A stretch of 64,000 nucleotides of DNA from CAWGMT01 sp963823675. GTDB lineage: Bacteria > Planctomycetota > Planctomycetia > Isosphaerales > Isosphaeraceae. The stretch covers positions 341,667-405,666 of the forward strand of contig CAWGMT010000006.1 of the NCBI GenBank assembly GCA_963823675.1, written 5' to 3'. The notes under the pieces were generated by a model. The model was given only the letters and a program-made list of their open reading frames with translations. It ran no database searches and was not told the origin of the DNA. Positions 47,120 through 57,274 of this stretch are shown here, piece by piece; position 1 is the first letter of the stretch, and each line of letters starts with the position of its first letter. Both the position numbers and the translations under genes were made by a program.

Positions 47120-47362
47120 CTAGGTGGTGGAGCGCGGAACGGGCGATCGATCTCGCTGAAACCCCCATTGTTCACGGAACATGATTTTGAGTCGAAGCTC
47201 AACGATCTTGCCCAAGGCGTCGCACCACGCTCCACGGAACTCGGCCTTGGGATACCAAACGGACAAAAACCAACGCTCGTCGGGGAGTGTTGGTCCAGGT
47301 TTGCGCTTGCTGCCAAGATGACGGACCCACCCGGAAGCGATCGCGGCCGTCCAAGAGCGCGC
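47120..47362 (-). pseudogene. Unrecognised open fragment without start codon
   Basis: The minus frame reads ERWFLSVWYPKAEFRGAWCD then ALGKIVELRLKIMFREQWGF, ending PRSTT at 47120. It looks coding (aromatic, balanced) but has no ATG/GTG near its N-terminus and I do not recognise a family. Upstream of the TPR kinase on the opposite strand. The rest of 46989-47484 shows nothing supported. Confidence 0.3.
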
Positions 47363-47484
47363 TCACGTACGGATGCAAATGCGTGGCGGACTTGCGATAA
47401 TCCAGCCGAGGCGACTCAACTCCCGGGCCGGCCCCCGATGCCGGGGCGTTCGCCAGATCGACCACCGACGATCGGAGACCTGTC

Positions 47485-50400
47485 ATGACCGCCGCCGCTG
47501 CTGACCGCCATCTCCTGTTCGGACTGCTCGCGCTCCAGAACGGCCTGATCGACCAGGTCCAGCTCATCGCCGCCTTCCAGGCCTGGACCCGCGACAAGGC
47601 CAGGAGCCTGGCCGACCAGCTCGTCGCCCGGGGTGACCTCGACGCCGACGCCCGCGCCGGCCTCGAAGCGATCGTCGCGTTGCACGTCAAGAAGCACGGC
47701 GACGTGGAGCACAGCCTGACCGCAGTCCCGGCCAACCGCTCGACCCGCGCCAGCCTGGCGGAGCTGGGCGAGCCCGAGATCGAGGCCACGCTCGCCCGGA
47801 TCGCTCGGCCCAAGAACGGCCACGCCACCGAGGCCGACGATGATCACGACCCCGACCGCACCGGCACTTTGGCGGTCGGCGGGTCGACCGGCGATGGCCA
47901 GCGGTTCCGCTTGCTCCGGCCTCACGCGCGCGGCGGGCTTGGCGAGGTGTTCGTGGCGCTCGACAGCGAGCTGCACCGCGAGGTGGCGCTGAAGCAAATC
48001 CTCGAGAAGCACGCCGACGACCCGGTCAGCCGCCAGCGGTTCGTCGCCGAGGCCGAGATCACCGGCGGACTGGAGCACCCGGGCATCGTGCCGGTCTACG
48101 GTGTGGGCGCCACCGCCGGCGGACGCCCCTATTACGCCATGCGGTTCATCCGGGGGGACAGCCTCAAGGAGGCCATCGAGCACTTCCACGGCGACGACAC
48201 GCTGAAGCACAACCCCGGCCGCCGCTCGCTGGAATTGCGCAAGCTGCTCCGCCGCTTCCTCGACGTCTGCAACGCGGTGGGTTATGCCCACTCCCGCGGC
48301 GTGATCCACCGCGACCTCAAGCCGGCCAACATCATCCTGGGCCGGCACGGCGAGACGCTGGTGGTGGACTGGGGGCTGGCCAAGGCCATCGGCCGGGCCG
48401 ATCCGTCGATCGGCGAGCAGACGATCGCGCCGTCGTCGAGCGGATCCTCCGAGACCCTGCCCGGCAGTGCCCTGGGCACGCCGGCCTACATGAGCCCCGA
48501 GCAGGCCAGCGGCGATCTCGACCGGCTGGGCCCGCGCTCCGACGCCTACTCGCTCGGCGCCACGCTGTACTGTCTGTTGACTGGCAAGCCGCCGTTCGAG
48601 GGAGACGACATCGGCGCAATCCTCCGCGGGGTGCAGGCCGGCGACTTCCGCTCGCCGCGGGAGGTCGATCCCGCGCTGGACCGGCCGCTGGAAGCAATCT
48701 GCACCAAGGCGATGGCGACCAGGCCGGAAGATCGCTACGCCACGTGCCGGGCACTGGCGGAGGACGTGGAGCGGTGGGCGGCCGACGAGCCGGTGACGGC
48801 CTATCCCGAGCCCTGGACCCGCACGCTGATCCGCTGGCTGACGCGGCACCGCACCGGGGTGACCGGTGTCGCGGCGGCCGTGCTGGCCGGGGTGGTGGGG
48901 CTGGCGGCTGTACTGGCCGTGCAGACACGAGCCAATCTCGCCCTCGCGGACAAGAACACCGCGCTTCTGGCCGCCAACGCCAAGATCGAGGCCCGCTACA
49001 ACCTCGCCGCCCTAGCCATCAAGACGTTTCACACCGGCGTGAGTGAGGACTTCCTGCTCAAGGAGGAGAAATTCAAGGCGCTGCGCGACCGGCTCTTGAA
49101 ATCGGCCGCGGACTTCTACGGCAAGCTCGGCGCTTTGCTCGACAAGGATACCGACATCGTTTCGCGGCGGGCCCTGGCGCAGTCCAACTTCGAGCTGGAG
49201 GAGCTGACGGGCAAGGTCCGCCGCAACGAGGACGCCCTGGCGGTTCATCGTGCGGTCCTGGCGGCTCGCGAGGCGCTGGCGGCCGAAAACCCAGCCGACG
49301 TCGAGATAAAGTCTGACGTGGGGAACAGCTTGAAGGCCGTCGCAGGTCTGCACCACGCCACCGGAAAAACCAAGGAGGCGGAGGCCGAGTTCCGCAAGGC
49401 GCTGGCGATTTACCAGAAGCTGGCCGACGACAACTCCGCCGTCCCCGAGTACCAGAGCGGCCTGGCGTCAATCCACCTCGGCCTCGCCAAACTTCTGTTG
49501 GATATGGGCAAGCCGTCGGAAGCGGAGGCCGAGAACCGCAAGGCACTGGCGATCTACCAGAAGCTGGCCGACGACAACCCCGGCGTCCCCGAGTACCAGA
49601 GCGGCCTGGGGTCAATCCACCTCGGCCTGGGCGTCTTTCTGTACGCAATGGGCAAGCCGTCGGAAGCGGAGGCCGAGTTCCGCAAGTCGCTGGCGATCTA
49701 CCAGAAGCTGGCCGACGACAACCCCGCCGTCCTCGAGTACCGGGTCAGCCTGTCGTGGGCCCACCACGACCTCGCCCTGACCTTGGGAAGGGGCAGGCGG
49801 TCGGAAGTGGACGTCGAGCTCCGCAAGGCACTTGAGATCTTACAAAAGGTGGCCGACGAGAACCCCGCCGTCACCAAGTTTCAGAGCAGTCTGGCGCACG
49901 CCTACGCGGCCATGGGCGAGGGTGGCAAAGCGCGGGCGATCTACCAGAAGCTGGTCGATGACAACTTCTCCGTTGTCGAATTCCGCCGCGGCCTGGCCCA
50001 CGAGTACTACTTGCACGAAGCTCCCCTCCAGGCCTGGTTGGGGCAGGACAAGGAGTTTTCCTCCACCTGTGAGAAACTGCTTTCGCTCGCGAAGGACACG
50101 GAAGACAGCATGCTCGCCGACACGGCGGCGAAGTGTTGCAGCCTGCGCCCGGCCGACCCCGAGCGGCACGAAGCCGCGCTCGTTCTCGCCCGACGCGCAG
50201 TGGAACACGGAAAGGGCAGCCCCTGGCTGAATTTTTGCTTGATGGCCCTCGGCATGGCCGAGTACCGTAGCGGACACTTCGCGGAAGCCGACGCCGCTTT
50301 GACCGCGGCAGTGAACGCTCCAAACAAGAACATCAACGTGTCAAGCACTTCGGCGTTCTACCGCGCGATGAGCCTGTTTCGACAGGGCAAGACCGACCTT

Positions 50401-51351
50401 GCCAAGAAGCTCGCGACCGAAGCGGCCGCGCAGATGAAGCCGCTGCCCGTTGACGAGCGGCATCCGCTGGCCGACGGCGCCGGCACCAACGACCTGGTCA
50501 TGTGGCTGGCCTACAAGGAAGCGAAGGCCATGATCCAGTTTGACGCGACCCCCGCCTTGCACAAGGGCGCCACGCCGGCGAACGCGGGCACGCCGGCGGA
50601 GGCAGAGGCCGAGCTCCGCAATGCGCCGGCGCTCGACCAGAGTGACCTGGCCGGGGACTATCTGAAGGATGCTGTCCTCCACGCGTGGTTTGGGCAGGAC
50701 AATGAGCTTTCCTCCACGTGTGAGAAACTTCTTTCGCTCGCGAAAGATACGGAAGATCCCGAGCTCGCCGACAAGGCGGCGAAGAGTTGCAGCCTGCGCC
50801 AGGCCGACCCCAAGCAGTGCGTAGGCGCGCTGGTTCTCGCCCGTCGCGCGGTGGAACATGGAAAGGGTTCCCAGTGGCTGGCTTATTTCGAGATGGCCCT
50901 CGGCATGGCCGAATACCGGAGCGGACACTTCGCTGAGGCCGACGCCGCGCTGATCGCCGCGGCAACTCGCGCCAAGGACGACCCGCGCGTGGTCGGCACG
51001 TCGGCGTTCTACCGCGCGATGGGCCTGTTTCGACAGGGCAAGACCGACCTGGCCCGCAAGCTCGCGACCGAAGCGGCCGCGAAGATGAAACCGCTGCCCG
51101 TCGACGAGAAGAAACCGCTTAAGGGCGGTGGCGACGAGGACGACCTGATCCTGTGGCTGGCCTACAAGGAAGCGAAGGCCATGATCCCGTTTGACGCAAC
51201 CCGCCCGCCCCGCCGCAGCCCCACACGAAATGACCGCGTGTCTGGAATGAGATGGATCAGCCCGCAAGAGCACCAGAGGCGGGGCCAGAGTCCGGGTCGG
51301 GCAACCCGCCAAAGCCGCCAACCTGCCGTGGGCCGTGGAGTTGTGGGCTAA
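47485..51351 (+). CDS. Ser/Thr protein kinase with TM segment and C-terminal TPRs, C-terminal frameshift
   Basis: Starts MTAAAADRHLLFGLLALQNG, the usual N-terminus of planctomycete kinase-TPR proteins. The kinase (residues ~140-430) has ARGGLGEVFVALD, VALK, HRDLKPAN (~275) and DWGLAK (~294), where Trp replaces the Phe of DFG, a normal variant in this subfamily. A TM helix (TGVTGVAAAVLAGVVGLAAV) lies at ~457-480. The extracytoplasmic part has TPRs (ALAIYQKLADDN repeated) and then two copies of a ~220-residue module (CEKLLSLAKDTED... WLAYKEAKAMI). The family C-terminus PAPPQPHTK ending at 51233 is in the next frame; one extra base near 51200 extends the frame to 51351 with unrelated sequence. 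Confidence 0.88.
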   Translation: MTAAAADRHLLFGLLALQNGLIDQVQLIAAFQAWTRDKARSLADQLVARGDLDADARAGLEAIVALHVKKHGDVEHSLTAVPANRSTRASLAELGEPEIEATLARIARPKNGHATEADDDHDPDRTGTLAVGGSTGDGQRFRLLRPHARGGLGEVFVALDSELHREVALKQILEKHADDPVSRQRFVAEAEITGGLEHPGIVPVYGVGATAGGRPYYAMRFIRGDSLKEAIEHFHGDDTLKHNPGRRSLELRKLLRRFLDVCNAVGYAHSRGVIHRDLKPANIILGRHGETLVVDWGLAKAIGRADPSIGEQTIAPSSSGSSETLPGSALGTPAYMSPEQASGDLDRLGPRSDAYSLGATLYCLLTGKPPFEGDDIGAILRGVQAGDFRSPREVDPALDRPLEAICTKAMATRPEDRYATCRALAEDVERWAADEPVTAYPEPWTRTLIRWLTRHRTGVTGVAAAVLAGVVGLAAVLAVQTRANLALADKNTALLAANAKIEARYNLAALAIKTFHTGVSEDFLLKEEKFKALRDRLLKSAADFYGKLGALLDKDTDIVSRRALAQSNFELEELTGKVRRNEDALAVHRAVLAAREALAAENPADVEIKSDVGNSLKAVAGLHHATGKTKEAEAEFRKALAIYQKLADDNSAVPEYQSGLASIHLGLAKLLLDMGKPSEAEAENRKALAIYQKLADDNPGVPEYQSGLGSIHLGLGVFLYAMGKPSEAEAEFRKSLAIYQKLADDNPAVLEYRVSLSWAHHDLALTLGRGRRSEVDVELRKALEILQKVADENPAVTKFQSSLAHAYAAMGEGGKARAIYQKLVDDNFSVVEFRRGLAHEYYLHEAPLQAWLGQDKEFSSTCEKLLSLAKDTEDSMLADTAAKCCSLRPADPERHEAALVLARRAVEHGKGSPWLNFCLMALGMAEYRSGHFAEADAALTAAVNAPNKNINVSSTSAFYRAMSLFRQGKTDLAKKLATEAAAQMKPLPVDERHPLADGAGTNDLVMWLAYKEAKAMIQFDATPALHKGATPANAGTPAEAEAELRNAPALDQSDLAGDYLKDAVLHAWFGQDNELSSTCEKLLSLAKDTEDPELADKAAKSCSLRQADPKQCVGALVLARRAVEHGKGSQWLAYFEMALGMAEYRSGHFAEADAALIAAATRAKDDPRVVGTSAFYRAMGLFRQGKTDLARKLATEAAAKMKPLPVDEKKPLKGGGDEDDLILWLAYKEAKAMIPFDATRPPRRSPTRNDRVSGMRWISPQEHQRRGQSPGRATRQSRQPAVGRGVVG

Positions 51352-51582
51352 AGCGCCTTACGGTTGAATTGCGCATACCCGACATAACTGGCTGTAGCTT
51401 CCAATACGTCAGGGATCGCCAGAGCCATTCCATCGGGCCGAAGCCGATTCAAACTTCAGGTTCTGCCTCATCAAGGTTCCGGCAGCAATCTGTTCGGCTG
51501 GTACCGCGGTCGAACGGGGGATGGCGGCGGTTCGGGGGCTGCTTTCGCGGTCGCTCCATCAACTCTATTGTGTTGTGCCAAC

Positions 51583-51815
51583 AGCCGAAGCCTCGTACGC
51601 CGGCTTCACATCATGCCGCAAGCCGAGATTTTGGTCCGTCGTCGCAACCTTCGCATAGCCGATGATCATCCTCCACCGGTTGGCCGCTAGAGTAAAGAAA
51701 CCCGTCGCAATGGGTTTTTTGAAATGAAGTCGCTGAGCGACCGGCATGATAAACAAAACGGCCGTTTGATTGATGACCGCGAAGGCACGCAATGAAATCG
51801 ACTCGCCATCGCTGG
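51583..51815 (-). repeat. MITE-like recombinase-start repeat, copy D
   Basis: Shares CATCATGCCGCAAGCCGAGA, the reversed start MIIGYAKVATTDQNLGLRHD, AGTAAAGAAACCCGTCGCAA and AAACAAAACGGCCGTTTGAT with the other copies. Like copies B and E it continues for ~40 bp (CGCAATGAAATCGACTCGCC). The frame in this copy lacks one codon (RHDVKPAYEAS), so it has drifted. The rest of 51352-51962 has no supported gene. Confidence 0.7.
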
Positions 51816-51962
51816 CGCGGATCTGGCCCCCGGGCACTGGCATGACCTCTGGCACGGATCTGCTGCCCGGCACGCCTCAGTTATGGCTCATTGGTGTCAG
51901 TCGTGGCCGGCGGCGACCTCATATCGACTCGGCCATGAATCACGCCGGGAAATCGGCGTCTC

Positions 51963-52409
51963 TCAATGCCCCGAGAGCGGCAGGTCGATCTCGGCGTCAG
52001 ACAGGGGATGAACACCGCTTGGGCGCATGCTCTTCCTCCATCCCGGCAGTCGGCCCGCAAGACCTATGAGCGACATGCATAATATTGAAACGATAAGGCC
52101 GTGAGCGAGCATGCTGGCGAATGGCCAGGGTGTCCTCGTGGGATTCAGCAACTGGACGTTCATGCCGATGAAGATCGCCGGAGCGAACGGAAAGTCGGAC
52201 GGCCTTCTGATGAGGAGATAGACTAGCCAGCCCCCGAGTCCAGAAAGTATGTAAGCCGTAGCTTTCAGTAGCGCCTGCGGCGCGTCACATCCCATAAAGA
52301 GACTGAAAAGCAAGCCGACGCACCAAAGCAACGGAGGAACCGCAAGAGTAAACCGCAGGATCGCGGGGCGGGTATCCATTGCCGTACGCGGAGATTGCTC
52401 GTCGCCCAT
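51963..52409 (-). CDS. Hypothetical membrane protein
   Basis: 148 residues with four hydrophobic stretches: ILRFTLAVPPLLWCVGLLFS, LLKATAYILSGLGGWLVYLL, FAPAIFIGMNVQLL and LAHGLIVSILCMSLIGLAGR. Composition is typical of a small membrane protein and unlike the shadow frames. Family not recognised. It ends close to repeat copy D. Confidence 0.55.
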   Translation of the reverse strand: MGDEQSPRTAMDTRPAILRFTLAVPPLLWCVGLLFSLFMGCDAPQALLKATAYILSGLGGWLVYLLIRRPSDFPFAPAIFIGMNVQLLNPTRTPWPFASMLAHGLIVSILCMSLIGLAGRLPGWRKSMRPSGVHPLSDAEIDLPLSGH

Positions 52410-52726
52410 GGCGAGTTCTATCCACAGGGTTTCGCAGTTCGATTCAAGTCCAGGATCGCTTCCTTCGCATAGTCTCGGCCAGTTACCTCCTCAACACAAC
52501 ACGCACGCGGCAAGCGACTCTCAACTTCGTTTCGCTGATCCGGACTGCCAACGGGCCACCCTGAGCTGATCCATGCCCAACTTCATTTTACCGATCATCC
52601 GAGTTCCACGTCATGACCGACAGCAACATCACCGCGAGCATCATCGTCCTGATGCGTATCCGAACACTCGCCAATCAAGGCGCCCGCGTCCGCCAGGGAG
52701 TATGATGCACGACCGGAGGTGCACCA

Positions 52727-53088
52727 ATGCGACGCTTCACCATCCTCGGACTGATGGGGCTGGTCCTCGGCTTGGCGGTCGCCATCGCGGCCCTGAGAAA
52801 CGCGGACGACCACTGGGCTGTCGGCCTGCTGCTGGCCACGGCCCTACACATGGGCGTGGCTGCGCTCGGCGCCGTCTATCATGCCGGCCGACGGCGTGCC
52901 GGACGGCTGGGCTTCGCGGTCTTCGGCGGGGGATACTTTGCCCTACGTTCCTGGGGTTGTCCGAGCCGAACCTGACACGGGTGCCGACGACATGGTTGCG
53001 GCGCTACGTCCACGAGAAGGTCGCCCCGACCCCGATCGATTTCGACGCTTTCCACCGGTTGCGATCCACTCAGTGTGCCGTCCTGTAG
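52727..53088 (+). CDS. Small planctomycete membrane protein, frameshifted near 52942
   Basis: Starts MRRFTILGLMGLVLGLAVAI and has a second hydrophobic segment around residues 40-55, then FAVFGGGYFAL. The family continues FLGLSEPNLTRVPTTWLRRY, VHEKVAPTPI, which is present in another frame after about 52942, ending at 53088. A one- or two-base indel in CCCTACGTTCC causes the split. Function unknown; a conserved hypothetical in Isosphaeraceae from memory of its N-terminus. Confidence 0.6.
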
Positions 53089-53105
53089 CGAGCTCGTGAC
53101 GTGAC

Positions 53106-53165
53106 GAGCCGTATGCCCGAGAGGGCACGTACGGATCTGTGGGAGCCCTAGGTGAGCAATCCCCC
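53106..53165 (+). ncRNA. Group II intron domain V and start of domain VI (orphan 3' end)
   Basis: The 32 bases from 53106 to 53137 fold as a canonical domain V: GAGCCGTATGCCC, a GAGA (GNRA) tetraloop, then GGGCACGTACGGATC. The catalytic triad AGC is at 53107-53109, and the two-base bulge (CG, 53133-53134 region before the upper stem on the 3' side, positions 53128-53129) is in the right place. One lower-stem mismatch (G-A) is present. The following GC-rich bases could form domain VI. No intron-encoded reverse transcriptase is present upstream, so this is a 3' relic or a very short form. Confidence 0.7.
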
Positions 53166-53339
53166 TGGGGCCACCCGGCCCGGATCTCCCCGGAACTCGG
53201 TGAGACCGGCTAATGCGTCCTGGTCGTGTCTCCGGGGCGCCGCAGCGCGGTCCGGACCACCGCCGGCGATCCGCCGGCCCGAGCCATTTGCCGGAGCGCG
53301 CTCGGGTCGGCGAAACCGGTCCGACTCACCAAAGGATCG

Positions 53340-54597
53340 CTAGGGTAAGCTGAAAGGCGTGATCTCGCCGTAGGCCGAGACATTATTCCCATCGAATGGA
53401 TCTTCGGTGTAGAGCAGGGCGGCATGCGGTTTAGGCGTTTTCTGCCCGGAAATCGCCAGGCCGGGGCCGAAATGGATAGTCCGGAGCCCGGGGATAACGA
53501 TCGGAGTGCCATCGAATTTGAGCTTTCCGTCGAATTTTCCACTCGAGAAGTTGTAGGCATCGATTTCCCCGGAGGAGTAGTTGCCGATCAAGACGTCTGG
53601 GGCGTATTGGCCGAAACCGGCGGCGGTGGCTCGCAGGCAACTCTTTTATTACGGCCGCTCCCCACGGTGATTGGAGGCGTCCCGTCGATGTCGTGTCGCA
53701 GTCGAACTGTTTCTCGAAATAACCTTCGGTTGTGAACTCGGCGACCGCCCCACCCACGAAATTGGGGCCACGATACGTGACGATCAGATTGTTCTCGAGG
53801 TAATGGATGCTATAGGGCGTAAACCCCTTGGGAAGCTCGGGATCGACGAAGTTGGGCAAGAAGCTGAATTGAGGGAACGTCACTGGTTGAAAGGAAGTGT
53901 TGTAGACATCGATACCCGGGCTCGCTTTATCGTTGGCGGCGTAGATGTAATGCTGACCGTTGACGGTGCCAGCGGACAGGCCGGTGTACTCTGTCGACGA
54001 TGGGTCATTAGTGACCACGACCTCGGCCGAGTACTTGCCGGCTTTAGAGTCCGGATTATAGCCCTCGATGGTGCCCTGGAGGGTGGCAAAGATGTAGGTG
54101 GCGGGAACTTTCTGGCCATGGCGCCCCTTGATCATGAACACATTGTGCGGATCATAGACCACGCCGGTTGGGCCGGTCGGTGTGCTGGAGCCGGCCCCGG
54201 CCGTGGGGATCTTCACCGTCAAGGGAAACTTCATGACCGTGTTGCCTTTCCTGCTGATCTGGTACATCGTGGCTACGCCCGTACCTTGGTCGGCGACGAA
54301 AATCGGAGGATAAGTCCCTGATTTCTGTGGAAAGTTTATGTCCCAGGGGTCGACCAGTCTCGGGTCGACTTTACGTGCATTGACGTAGGTGTTCGACACC
54401 AGTTTGTAAGCGGAGTAATTATCGCCGGTATCGTCGTTGGGAACAGCGACGTGCTTGTGGACCGCGAGATCATGCGCGGTCGACAGCAGAGCACGCTCCT
54501 CAAGCCCCTCGACGGCCGGTCGGCGCTTGCACGACTGCCGCTTGTGCTTGCCTTCGGGTACGGTGTGCTGCAAATTTCGAGTGGAATAACGCATCAA
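53340..54597 (-). CDS. TIGR03118-family secreted beta-propeller protein, frameshifted near 53620
   Basis: The N-terminus MMRYSTRNLQHTV is followed by PAVEGLEERALLSTAHDLAV, the planctomycete LExRxLLS motif seen in exported cell-surface proteins. The TIGR03118 body includes YKLVSNTYVNARKVDPRLVD, PWDINFP, PTGPTGVVYDP and GFTPYSIHYLENNLIVTY. The frame breaks after WGAAVIKELP; the continuation GFGQYAPDVLIGNYSSGEID, FDGTPIVIPGLRTIHFGPGL, ending FSLP at 53340, is in another frame. Probably one gene with a single indel near 53620. Function unknown; predicted extracellular. Confidence 0.85.
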
Positions 54598-55235
54598 ACA
54601 CCTCCCCAGAAGAGATAGACGAGAGAACTCTCTCTACGGCGAGACGCGAGACCGGAACCACGATCTGGGAACCACGTCGATTCTGAGCCGAGTTTCCCAG
54701 ACGTTTCGGCAAGCCGAAGCGCGGCATTGTCCGAGGGACGCAGGAAATGACTCGGAACTGGATCGAGAAAGGAACTCGGCCGCCTCGTTTCTGAAACGCA
54801 CACGAGTCATTCCGCGATCCCGGTTCATGAGCGCGGTCTCCTCTCACATCAACCACGGGGTGACGCGATGAGCGGCCAGTCCTGATTTTCGCGCGGCGCG
54901 GAGGCTTGTCAACAGGGTGGGCGTTCCTTCTCACGATTTTTCGCGAGCAAGTGCCGTGTGTCCCGTGTGCCCTTCGATGGGGTTGCATGCACTTGACCGT
55001 CAGGACGCTCTACCGCGGGCCGGCGAACGCCTCGCCGGGGAGTTCCGCACGTGGCCAGGCAAGCGCGGCCTCGCACTCGGCGCGGAAGGACGTTAGCTGG
55101 CCGGCCCTTCGATCGCAGACACGCCGATTCGTTTCTGGGACCTCGTACCTCACTCAGGCGAGCCGGGCTGCTGAGCGGGGTCGTTCCGGTGGGTCGCGTC
55201 GGTTGGATCGACCGAAGCCTCGGACGATCGCCTTG
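54598..55235. other. Gene-free stretch upstream of the TIGR03118 gene
   Basis: No frame on either strand here has protein-like composition or a recognised motif. Near 55190-55220 there is an extra copy of the element end sequence (TTGGATCGACCGAAGCCTCG) just before the left end of repeat copy E, so the element ends may be nested here. Confidence 0.5.
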
Positions 55236-55640
55236 CGCGTCGGTCGGATCGACCGAAGCGTCGAATGCCGGCTTTAGTTCATCATGCCGCAAGCCGAGAT
55301 TTTGCTCCGTCGTCGAAACCCTCGCGTAGCCGACGATCAACCTCCACCGGCAGGCCGCTCGAGTAAAGAAACCCGTCGGAGTGGGTTTCTTGAGATGAAG
55401 TCGTTAAGCAACCGGCACTGTAATGAAAACGCTCGTTTGATTAACGACCGCCGACGCGCGGAAGGAAATCGATTCGCCACCGATGACGGGGCCGAGAGTA
55501 AAGAAAACGTAGGTTTGACTGACAGGCCCTCAGATCGAGCACCCCCGCGCGTTCCGGAAGTAGACTGATGACTCGAGCTTGTTTCCGTCGTCGTATGGGA
55601 CATCGTACGCGCGTCGGTGTCGTCGGACCGAAGCGCGCAA
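55236..55640 (-). repeat. MITE-like recombinase-start repeat, copy E (longest short copy)
   Basis: Left end GTCGGATCGACCGAAGCGTC, reversed recombinase start MIVGYARVSTTEQNLGLRHD through LKPAFDASVDPT, spacer GAGTAAAGAAACCCGTCGGA, then ~250 bp collinear with the upstream flank of the full recombinase copy B, including GTGTCGTCGGACCGAAGCGC at the right end. The recombinase body after codon ~28 is absent. This copy best defines both ends of the deletion derivative. Confidence 0.78.
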
Positions 55641-55800
55641 GACCGCTCCAAGGCCAAGCCTGATGAAGTCGTTCAAACTCCTGTCGCAAGGTTGGGCGGT
55701 CGGGCTGCGAGCCGCGCAACAAATGCTTATGCAGTTCGCGCGGCTAAAATCGTCCTAACCCCATGAATCATGCGGAAGTTCGCCAATTGACAGGCCGACT

Positions 55801-56535
55801 TTGGCCCGTCATTATCAGTGCGTTCTCGTGAAAGAATCACAAGTTATGCCTGTTGAGGTCATAGCTTTGGGAAACTTCTACACCAACTTCACGCTCAAGG
55901 TCGATGACGCCACTCGAGTCGCCGAGACGCTGCGGCAGGCGAAGCGCGACGCCTTCGTTGCCGCTGACACAAAGGCTCATTGCGTTCTGGTTTTCGACCG
56001 TGAAGCCGACGAGCAAGAGCCGGCCGTTATCACGAAACTTGGCAAGTTGCTTTCCAAGAAGCATGGCTGTCCAGTGCTTGCGGTGTGCAACCAGGACGAC
56101 GATGTGTTTCGGTACTGGTTGTTCGACGCAGGAAAGATACTCGATACGTTTGATTCGAGTTTCGAGCGGGGCAGCGACCAGAGCTTCGTGACGGCTTCGG
56201 GGACTCCGATCATCATCGCAAAGTACGACCCAAAGAATCCGGCGGACCCCGATGGCTCGTGGCAGCCGGCCAAGCGGCGCAAAGATGAGCAGGGCGGTAA
56301 CGTTCAAACGATCAGCACAGCGTTTGGCGTGCCGTCAGCGGCCGAGAAGGTTTTTAATGTGCTCCTCAAGGAGTACGATTTCGTCCTTCACCAGCACCGC
56401 GCGCTCTGTAAAGTGCTCGGGTTATCAGCGTGGTCCGTCGGCTGTGGCTTCGAGTATCTGGAGCGAGGCCAGTTGCCAAAAGGACTTCGCAAATCGCAGC
56501 TCGTCCGTGTCGGCGGTCCGGCGAGCGAGGCATAA
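55801..56535 (+). CDS. Hypothetical protein (conserved-looking, cytoplasmic)
   Basis: 244 residues from a TTG start, or 229 from the ATG at 55846 (MPVEVIALGNFYTNFTLKVD). I favour the TTG because YQCVLVKESQVMPVEVI looks coding and in register. Visible features: KAHCVLVFDREADEQEPAVI, LSKKHGCPVLAVCNQDDDVF, RYWLFDAGKILDTFDSSFE. No membrane segment or signal peptide. Family not recognised. Intact and monocistronic, between a repeat copy and the HAAS/PadR pair. Confidence 0.65.
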   Translation: MARHYQCVLVKESQVMPVEVIALGNFYTNFTLKVDDATRVAETLRQAKRDAFVAADTKAHCVLVFDREADEQEPAVITKLGKLLSKKHGCPVLAVCNQDDDVFRYWLFDAGKILDTFDSSFERGSDQSFVTASGTPIIIAKYDPKNPADPDGSWQPAKRRKDEQGGNVQTISTAFGVPSAAEKVFNVLLKEYDFVLHQHRALCKVLGLSAWSVGCGFEYLERGQLPKGLRKSQLVRVGGPASEA

Positions 56536-56793
56536 CCAGTCGCTGCACTCCCGGTCCGCAGGGAGAAGGCGCGGTTGGGGTACTCGTGGTACAGCGTCGC
56601 GGTTCGCGTTGCCGTCCTCCGCCTGCTCGCCTGGCTTTGGCGCTTCGGTGTCGTCGGACCGAAGCAAGTTAGAAATCAACTCGGGGCGACAAGACGCCTA
56701 TTGAACTTTTTCTCGCCGAGGTTCGGGGCTGGGAAGCCGGTTTGCGGCGCGATTTCGTTCAGGGGAACTGTTTACCCGGCGTGAGCGTCTGCT

Positions 56794-57274
56794 CTACGAA
56801 GGCATCTCGATCGGCAGGCGCGACCATTCCTCGTGGTGACGCCGCCGCTCGACAGCCGGCCACGCGAATGCCAATCCGGCAAACACGCATCCGGCCGCCT
56901 TGAAGGCCATGGCTGGTACTGTGTCCAGGATCGAGGTCAAATGGTCCCAGTTCATGGGCTGGGTGGGCCAATCTCAAGACACCCCAATTCATTGATTCTC
57001 CGGGCCGGCCTTCAAAGAACCGCGTGATGGCATCACCTGCCGGCACCGATTCTTGAAACTGGCTCGTCACTTCTGAGGGATTCCCGAACCGGAGAGCCGT
57101 TCGCTCCAGGGCAGTGTGCTCATCGTCGAGCCGCGAAAACTCCTCCTCGAACACTCCGATGACGTGGGCCAAAAGCTCCTCACGCATCTTGCGCTTGCAG
57201 GACACGCTAGCTCGAACGGGTCGGACGGCACGCTCGACGACGATCTTCAATCGGGTCAGGGTGGACTCGTTCAT
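56794..57274 (-). CDS. HAAS/DUF1700-like membrane-associated protein, frameshifted near 56965
   Basis: Starts MNESTLTRLKIVVERAVRPV at 57274. The helical HAAS-type region is KRKMREELLAHVIGVFEEEF, LERTALRFGNPSEVTSQFQE. The C-terminal part in the original frame turns into shadow sequence after MNWG; the continuation MNWDHLTSILDTVPAMAFKA, FAGLAFAWPAVERRRHHEEW, ending EMPS at 56794, is in another frame. HAAS proteins accompany PadR regulators and are thought to be signal-transducing or effector partners. The ATG overlaps the PadR stop by 4 bp, so the two are coupled. Confidence 0.75.

Noticed and set aside
53110..53340. Small Arg/Ser-rich open frames after the domain V sequence
   Set aside because: No start with ribosome binding site and no protein-like composition; better explained as intron domain VI and flank.
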